Shown here: one piece after another, positions 20,226 to 24,004 of the stretch | How positions within the stretch are numbered: the stretch's first letter is position 1 | How the letters are laid out: every line of letters begins with the position of its first letter | Origin: a virus | Strand: one strand, 5' to 3' | Virus record (IMG/VR): IMGVR_UViG_3300022700_000036 | Location: 1-24,004 of that record | DNA length: 24,004 nt | Translations under genes and position numbers: made by a program | Notes under the pieces: generated by a model | Database searches by the model: none | The model's input: only the letters and a program-made list of their open reading frames with translations | What the model was told of the DNA's origin: nothing

Positions 20226-20270
20226 ATGAGAATCGAAGAAGACGAAGAATTGGAGGAACGAAAGACATGA
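20226..20270 (+). CDS. 14-codon ORF with ideal ribosome site
   Basis: MRIEEDEELEERKT follows AAGGAGGAAAAAATG, one of the strongest ribosome sites in the window, after an AT-rich stretch (20188-20215) that may hold a promoter. Its stop overlaps the next start (ATGA at 20267-20270), so it may serve mainly to load ribosomes for the zinc protein downstream. Confidence 0.45.
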   Translation: MRIEEDEELEERKT

Positions 20271-20578
20271 CAGATGACGTTGAAGGTGCTACTAAGGCTC
20301 CAAGTAATGATGAGTGCCCGCACTGTGAGAAGACGGGCCGGTATGTTTCGAATGACAGGGTTCGTTGTGAGAATGAAACGTGTCGTATACAAGTATTTTC
20401 GCCGATAAGCATCAAGCCAAGAGATGACAACGGAGAACCGTCAGAGGATATACGGTCTGAATGTACGTATGACGGGTGTCAGAGAAAACCGAATCATACG
20501 TTGTATCATAAATGGCAACGACACCGATTGTGTGACGAACATTATCAGGATTTTATAGAGGACGAGGAGGAACGATAA
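20267..20578 (+). CDS. Double zinc-finger protein (103 aa)
   Basis: Two zinc sites: CPHC (17-20) with Cys34 and Cys39 (CENETC), and Cys66/Cys71 (CTYDGC) with Cys89/His92 (LCDEH). The first resembles a ribbon with a short strand between; the second a cross-brace-like module. Both are complete. The ends are acidic. It could bind nucleic acid or act as an adaptor. The start has GGAGGAACG upstream and is coupled to a 14-codon leader ORF. Confidence 0.7.
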   Translation: MTDDVEGATKAPSNDECPHCEKTGRYVSNDRVRCENETCRIQVFSPISIKPRDDNGEPSEDIRSECTYDGCQRKPNHTLYHKWQRHRLCDEHYQDFIEDEEER

Positions 20579-20581
20579 CGT

Positions 20582-20767
20582 ATGACAGACGAAGAAATAG
20601 AGTGGATGGTGAGTGTCAACGCAATTATGATAGTAGAAGCAAAGGATGCGGAGGAAGCGAAACAACTCGCTGAGAACTCCCTCGCACCAGAACCAAGCGA
20701 TGTTGAGGAGGCGGTCAACGCTGTTCCAAGAGACCCAGAAATCCCTGATGAGGGGGTGCGGGGATGA
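20582..20767 (+). CDS. Unknown acidic protein (61 aa)
   Basis: Not recognised. MTDEEIEWMVSVNAIMIVEA: a beta-strand (WMVSVNAIMIVEAKDAEEAKQ) then a helix, recalling small phage proteins of the 'strand-x-A.d.eeA...a' form (DpnD/PcfM-like). The C-terminus is Pro/Glu-rich. It starts 3 bases after the previous stop and overlaps the next ORF by ATGA. Confidence 0.6.
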   Translation: MTDEEIEWMVSVNAIMIVEAKDAEEAKQLAENSLAPEPSDVEEAVNAVPRDPEIPDEGVRG

Positions 20768-20874
20768 AAATGAGCAAAAATAAGCAAACCGCTCATAACG
20801 GGTTGACAACGGGGAAACACATTTCAGAGAGGTCTATGCGAAAATGGGCGATAATAAGAGGTGATAACGTATGA
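20764..20874 (+). CDS. Basic microprotein (36 aa)
   Basis: MKMSKNKQTAHNGLTTGKHI, then SERSMRKWAIIRGDNV. Basic, unlike its acidic neighbours, so it may bind nucleic acid. It is linked to both neighbours by overlapping start/stop codons (ATGA at 20764 and at 20871), the main reason to believe it is translated. Confidence 0.5.
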   Translation: MKMSKNKQTAHNGLTTGKHISERSMRKWAIIRGDNV

Positions 20875-21194
20875 GGTCGGAGTCTGACTTGTTGGATGAG
20901 GTTTTGCCAGATGAGAATGAGAAGGGAACAGTTACCGAAGAGGATTTAGACGGCATGGCCCCTGAATTGTTTGATAGCCGTGAGGAAATCCTACGAGAGA
21001 TAAAGGAAACACGCCGTGGCAAAGGTTTGAGGTCCGAGTCTGAGTTACAGGACAAGCTCGACGAGCTACGAGAGCAGATAGACTCGTTGAAGTCTGAATA
21101 TCCTGATTCAACTTGTGCTTATATTTTTCGGAAAAAACTAGAGTGGTATAGTGACGCGTTGGAGTACGCCTTTGGGAGGCGTGACGAGCTGTGA
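20871..21194 (+). CDS. Coiled-coil protein (107 aa)
   Basis: Not recognised. Acidic; a long charged helix from residue 36 (SREEILREIKETRRG, then LQDKLDELREQIDSLKSEY) suggests a coiled coil, followed by an aromatic end (YIFRKKLEWYSDALEYAFG). The start has AGAGGTGATAACGT upstream and overlaps the previous stop. Ends in GTGA overlap with the next gene. Confidence 0.65.
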   Translation: MRSESDLLDEVLPDENEKGTVTEEDLDGMAPELFDSREEILREIKETRRGKGLRSESELQDKLDELREQIDSLKSEYPDSTCAYIFRKKLEWYSDALEYAFGRRDEL

Positions 21195-21379
21195 CGGATA
21201 AAGAAACAGAAGTCAAGGTTAAGTTCCGACAACTTAAGTCCGGCACGACAGTAACAACGACGTACAAAGAAAAAGGCGAGGACGTGGACAAAGACGAAAC
21301 ACTTAAAAAGGCCCATGAGTTACATGAAGATGCCAAGAAAATTGGCAGCAGAGAAACAATGAAAGACCAACTAGATTAG
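21191..21379 (+). CDS. Unknown charged protein (62 aa), GTG start
   Basis: Not recognised. Starts at GTG 21191, overlapping the previous stop (GTGA). First half beta-rich (EVKVKFRQLKSGTTVTTTYK), second half helical and Lys/Glu-rich. Member of the coupled small-gene run 20226-22818. Confidence 0.55.
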   Translation: MTDKETEVKVKFRQLKSGTTVTTTYKEKGEDVDKDETLKKAHELHEDAKKIGSRETMKDQLD

Positions 21380-21387
21380 GAGGAAAC

Positions 21388-21678
21388 ATGGAAGAAATAG
21401 AAAATTTAAAACTGGACAATACAACACAGCAGGAAAATAATAAAACAGATGATGTTCAACTAGAAGTAATAAATTTACATGGAAGGTGGACAGAATATCC
21501 CCATACTTTGTCAAAACAAAAAGAATCCTCAGAAACTATTAAAAGATTAAATCTTATTAATTCTAATGATGATAATTATGTATATTTTGTTTCACAGCAC
21601 AAGGGTTATCAAGTGCTATTAAGAGCCAACCGAAAAGATTATAAAGAAGCAGTTAATAGTACAACACAGGAGGAATAA
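21388..21678 (+). CDS. Unknown AT-rich gene (96 aa)
   Basis: Not recognised. MEEIENLKLDNTTQQENNKT is followed by a beta-rich part (VQLEVINLHGRWTEYP, YVYFVSQHKGYQVLLRAN). The codons are far more AT-rich than in the genes on both sides, which suggests insertion into the operon. AGGAGGAAAC precedes the ATG, so it is well translated. Confidence 0.65.
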   Translation: MEEIENLKLDNTTQQENNKTDDVQLEVINLHGRWTEYPHTLSKQKESSETIKRLNLINSNDDNYVYFVSQHKGYQVLLRANRKDYKEAVNSTTQEE

Positions 21679-21679
21679 C

Positions 21680-22093
21680 ATGACAGATACAAACCTATTA
21701 CAAGACCACGAAGAGTATGTCAACGACGACGTAACTGAAGGAAACCCGGAGGTTTACGAACAGAGTTGGCCCGGCGGTAGCACGAAGAAGATTGAGCTAC
21801 GAGACCGTGACGACAACGACGTTCAACATCTTGAAGCTGGAACCTACATCGATGTCGTAAAGAACTTTGCGGAAGCGAAGCACACGTACACCGATGACAA
21901 GAAAGGCTACGAACTACACAATGCCAGTGTCACGTTCAAAGGCGACGATGTGCAGATTACCATGTACGGTAACGAAGCACGGAAGTTCAACGAAACTGGT
22001 GGAGAAGGCGACACAGTTCGTATCCGACGTCGTAAGATTTGGGACGAAGAAGGAGACCGAGGATACACACGGACAGAGTTCATCAAGCAATAA
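21680..22093 (+). CDS. OB-fold ssDNA-binding protein candidate
   Basis: 137 aa. Residues 55-125 show the RPA/SSB-type OB pattern: VKNFAEAKHTYTDDKKGYEL, then SVTFKGDDVQITMYGNEARKF followed by GGEGDTVRIRRRKI, i.e. a strand pair with a conserved small-x-A helix and a 'GD.V.I' strand. It starts after CAGGAGGAATAAC, a strong site. It would coat single-stranded viral DNA during replication. The call rests on pattern; no structure check was possible. Confidence 0.6.
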   Translation: MTDTNLLQDHEEYVNDDVTEGNPEVYEQSWPGGSTKKIELRDRDDNDVQHLEAGTYIDVVKNFAEAKHTYTDDKKGYELHNASVTFKGDDVQITMYGNEARKFNETGGEGDTVRIRRRKIWDEEGDRGYTRTEFIKQ

Positions 22094-22102
22094 AAACAAT
22101 AC

Positions 22103-22345
22103 ATGCCGGCAAAAGAAAACGTAGACTCATTCATCGAATATTTTGTCGGCATGAAATGCCGTGTCCCAGTTTATAAGGACGGCTCCGTTGGTGACCCTGA
22201 AGTGAAGCAACGATTCGTCAGCACTAAAAACGAAGCCGACCTTAGCGAGTATAAGCTGGTCAAGAAAGACGGCTCTGAGGACAACGAGAAAGACGACAGT
22301 GATGAAACACCATCGATGGACGTAAGCGGCGAGGAATGGATGTGA
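22103..22345 (+). CDS. Unknown protein (80 aa)
   Basis: Not recognised. A beta-rich N-terminal half (FIEYFVGMKCRVPVYKDGSV) followed by a disordered, Asp/Glu/Lys/Ser-rich tail ending SGEEWM. An acidic tail ending in an aromatic residue is typical of SSB C-termini that recruit partners, and it follows the OB-fold gene, so it may act with it. The stop overlaps the next start (TGATG). Confidence 0.6.
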   Translation: MPAKENVDSFIEYFVGMKCRVPVYKDGSVGDPEVKQRFVSTKNEADLSEYKLVKKDGSEDNEKDDSDETPSMDVSGEEWM

Positions 22346-22494
22346 TGACTGGAGGGATGACCTGGAGCTGTGACTTTTGTGACAAACTAGGAACAGAAGC
22401 AGAAGGAAACGAAAAGCTTTATACAGACTATTCACACTATAGTCTATGGATTTGTTATGAATGTATAGAAGAATATGGAAACAAATTACCATGA
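22345..22494 (+). CDS. Zinc-ribbon microprotein (49 aa)
   Basis: MTGGMTWSCDFCDKLGTEAE, with CxxC at 9-12 and CYEC at 37-40: a complete zinc ribbon in 49 residues. Start at ATG 22345 (TGATG overlap with the previous stop, GAGGA about 10 bases upstream); a second in-frame ATG at 22357 is possible. It overlaps the next gene by ATGA. Confidence 0.65.
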   Translation: MTGGMTWSCDFCDKLGTEAEGNEKLYTDYSHYSLWICYECIEEYGNKLP

Positions 22495-22658
22495 CACATC
22501 CAACAACATGTAAAACGTGTTTAGAAAAAGGTTCAACATACCCAGAATACGACGCAGTGTGTAAAGACCAAGAACACGAGTCGATGGGTAGATGGCTTGA
22601 CAGTGACGAACGACAGAAATGGAAGGAGAAACAAGATGGAAATAGAACAACTGAATAA
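22491..22658 (+). CDS. Zinc-binding microprotein (55 aa)
   Basis: MTHPTTCKTCLEKGSTYPEY, with CxxC (7-10) and Cys24/His29, then a charged helical tail. The start at 22491 is chosen because of the ATGA overlap with the previous gene; an in-frame ATG 30 bases upstream has no support. It overlaps the following start at 22636. Confidence 0.6.
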   Translation: MTHPTTCKTCLEKGSTYPEYDAVCKDQEHESMGRWLDSDERQKWKEKQDGNRTTE

Positions 22659-22818
22659 TATAGAATCAGTACACGAAGAAACTGAAAATATTTATCTGTT
22701 TACAGAAGAAAAAGTTGACCAAACATTACGCCTATGGATAGAAGAGTGTTGGGATTGTGAACTTAGAAAAATAACACATTATTCTAACAACACTGCTCTA
22801 ATTTTTGAGAAAGAATGA
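22636..22818 (+). CDS. Unknown AT-rich small gene (60 aa)
   Basis: Not recognised. MEIEQLNNIESVHEETENIY, a Trp/Cys segment (LWIEECWDCELRK) and a final strand (TALIFEKE). Start at 22636 chosen because AAGGAG lies 8 bases upstream; a longer in-frame start at 22597 is deep in the previous gene. AT-rich codons compared with neighbours. Ends in ATGA overlap with the next gene. Confidence 0.55.
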   Translation: MEIEQLNNIESVHEETENIYLFTEEKVDQTLRLWIEECWDCELRKITHYSNNTALIFEKE

Positions 22819-24004
22819 AAGACGCATACGAACTACTACACTACAGAACACTCAAGACGTTTAAGAACAAGTACTACGACGGCGTTCTTACCGTCGAGCA
22901 TTTTGACCCGGAAGAAAAGCACTTCGACAAGTGGATACAGCTAACGACAGGGGACAAAAATCAAGGAGTCAATTTTGCTGGGTACGAGTTAGAAAAAGAA
23001 GCTACGAAATACCTTGTGCAGAGCTTCAACCCAGATGCACACCCAGACGAGGGCCAGAGAGTAGACGTAAAGGATATGCTGCCCATCAAGATAAATGACT
23101 CATACGCACGTGCAGTTAATAATACTGTGTATGAAGTAGCTGACGACATCTCACTGGTACGACACAAACCAGAAAAACAACTATCTTTTAAAGAACTGGT
23201 AAACACGTTAGCATCATTCCATCACACAAGCGAGAAACAATACAAACTATACTGGATGGTTGTACTGGCTTCTTACTTCTCACGTTGTTACGCACGGATA
23301 GCTACAGCTCCGGGCTTCGGTAAAGACAGCGCACTCAAGATTATGGAGCTACTAAAAGGCCGTGCTAACTCTGTCAACGCAGAGGTATCACGAGCAAAAC
23401 TAGAGTTTCTTACCAACCAGAAAGTTCTTGGAGTTACAGAGCTGGCTGACTTAACTAAAGACGAGTGGAGCAACATGGAGCAGTTCTTACTCGATGTAGC
23501 TGACTTTACACCATCCATCCCAAAACGTAGCAGAAGTTATAAAGGCGTAGACGAAATACTAGACGTGTCTGATTTCAGCGTGCTATTACTATACAATGAC
23601 CTAAAAGACTATTCTGACAAGAGCGGTTATTTTGACAACCGAGCAAAACAAGCTGTGGACGACAGGTTCCCGAAACTACGGTTTAATGGTACTATAGAAG
23701 ACGACAGGCTTGTAGAAATGGAAGACAAAGATGTAGAACAAGTCGTCGAAGATAGAATGGACGAATACCGTACACTCCTACAAAGCCTTGAGTATTGGGA
23801 GCAAAACGTAGAAGACGAACTCAACCGTGACTGGACTGCTGATTTCGACTATGAGTCCGCACGATGGCGTAAGAACATGAAAAGAATAGCAAAGATGGTA
23901 AACCTTTATGCTGAAGACGAAGACGAATATGAGTCATTTATTGACCTTCTAAAGGGACGTGTAACTGAGTATGATAAAATGTTACAATATCCTTCGGTCT
24001 ATGA
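22815..24004 (+). CDS. P-loop ATPase, helicase-like (partial)
   Basis: Open from ATG 22815 to the window edge, 396 codons. N-terminal part (1-140) unknown. ATAPGFGKDS near residues 163-172 is a Walker-A-like loop with Asp where Ser/Thr is normal; QKVLGVTELADLT near 205 resembles a Walker B with Glu; FSVLLLYNDL near 255 resembles sensor 1 with Asn. These follow in the order expected of an AAA+ or SF3-like helicase. As part of an operon with an OB-fold protein, a replication role is likely. Acidic C-terminal region continues beyond the window. Confidence 0.65.
   Translation, partial: MKDAYELLHYRTLKTFKNKYYDGVLTVEHFDPEEKHFDKWIQLTTGDKNQGVNFAGYELEKEATKYLVQSFNPDAHPDEGQRVDVKDMLPIKINDSYARAVNNTVYEVADDISLVRHKPEKQLSFKELVNTLASFHHTSEKQYKLYWMVVLASYFSRCYARIATAPGFGKDSALKIMELLKGRANSVNAEVSRAKLEFLTNQKVLGVTELADLTKDEWSNMEQFLLDVADFTPSIPKRSRSYKGVDEILDVSDFSVLLLYNDLKDYSDKSGYFDNRAKQAVDDRFPKLRFNGTIEDDRLVEMEDKDVEQVVEDRMDEYRTLLQSLEYWEQNVEDELNRDWTADFDYESARWRKNMKRIAKMVNLYAEDEDEYESFIDLLKGRVTEYDKMLQYPSVY

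Noticed and set aside
20441-21336. Minus-strand frames opposite the small-gene operon (up to 134 codons)
   Set aside because: They mirror a chain of overlapping plus-strand genes with good ribosome sites, and their translations are Ser/Phe/Cys-rich as expected of antisense frames of acidic genes.

Overview
The window is about 24 kb of a tailed double-stranded DNA virus (or provirus) of an archaeon, most likely a halophile. Virus: a minus-strand block carries terminase, portal, maturation protease, scaffold-like protein, HK97-type major capsid protein, connector/neck proteins, major tail protein, a putative tail-chaperone pair and a tape measure protein in the usual siphovirus order. Archaeon: starts are preceded by TATA boxes about 25-30 bases upstream (often AAAACATTTATAAA), some with almost no leader, and no bacterial -35/-10 pairs are evident. 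Halophile: the proteins are strongly acidic, although the DNA is AT-rich. That would fit low-GC haloarchaea or nanohaloarchaea better than GC-rich Halobacteria, but the host assignment is inference.

Layout. 1-12916 (minus strand): late morphogenesis operon, read right to left, with internal promoters before the portal gene and before a neck gene, a terminator after the major tail protein, and a tRNA-like mini-helix between the major capsid gene and the next structural gene. A glycosyltransferase sits among the head genes. 12917-15124: a control region with short minus-strand genes (several under 55 codons), repeated promoters, palindromes and a CTAG-rich non-coding stretch of about 450 bases. 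15125-15253: divergent promoter region. 15254-17215 (plus): two small membrane proteins, three small proteins (one a zinc ribbon) and an AAA+ ATPase. 17216-17534: convergent intergenic region holding TTTGCACAC-type repeats, a candidate replication origin. 17535-17771: one minus gene. 17772-18164: second CTAG-rich palindromic region between divergent promoters. 18165-24004 (plus): tightly coupled operon starting with the RNA ligase RtcB, then a DxD/primase-like protein, many small (often zinc-ribbon) proteins, an OB-fold ssDNA-binding candidate and an incomplete P-loop ATPase.

How it works together (inference). The plus-strand blocks look like early/replication functions and the minus strand like late functions. 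A 25-29 base palindrome centred on TAC occurs at the terminase promoter and again in the control region, which suggests one viral or host regulator acting at both. The two CTAG-rich regions share a GC-rich alternating purine-pyrimidine tract and a 16-base CTAG palindrome, and are the least explained parts of the window.
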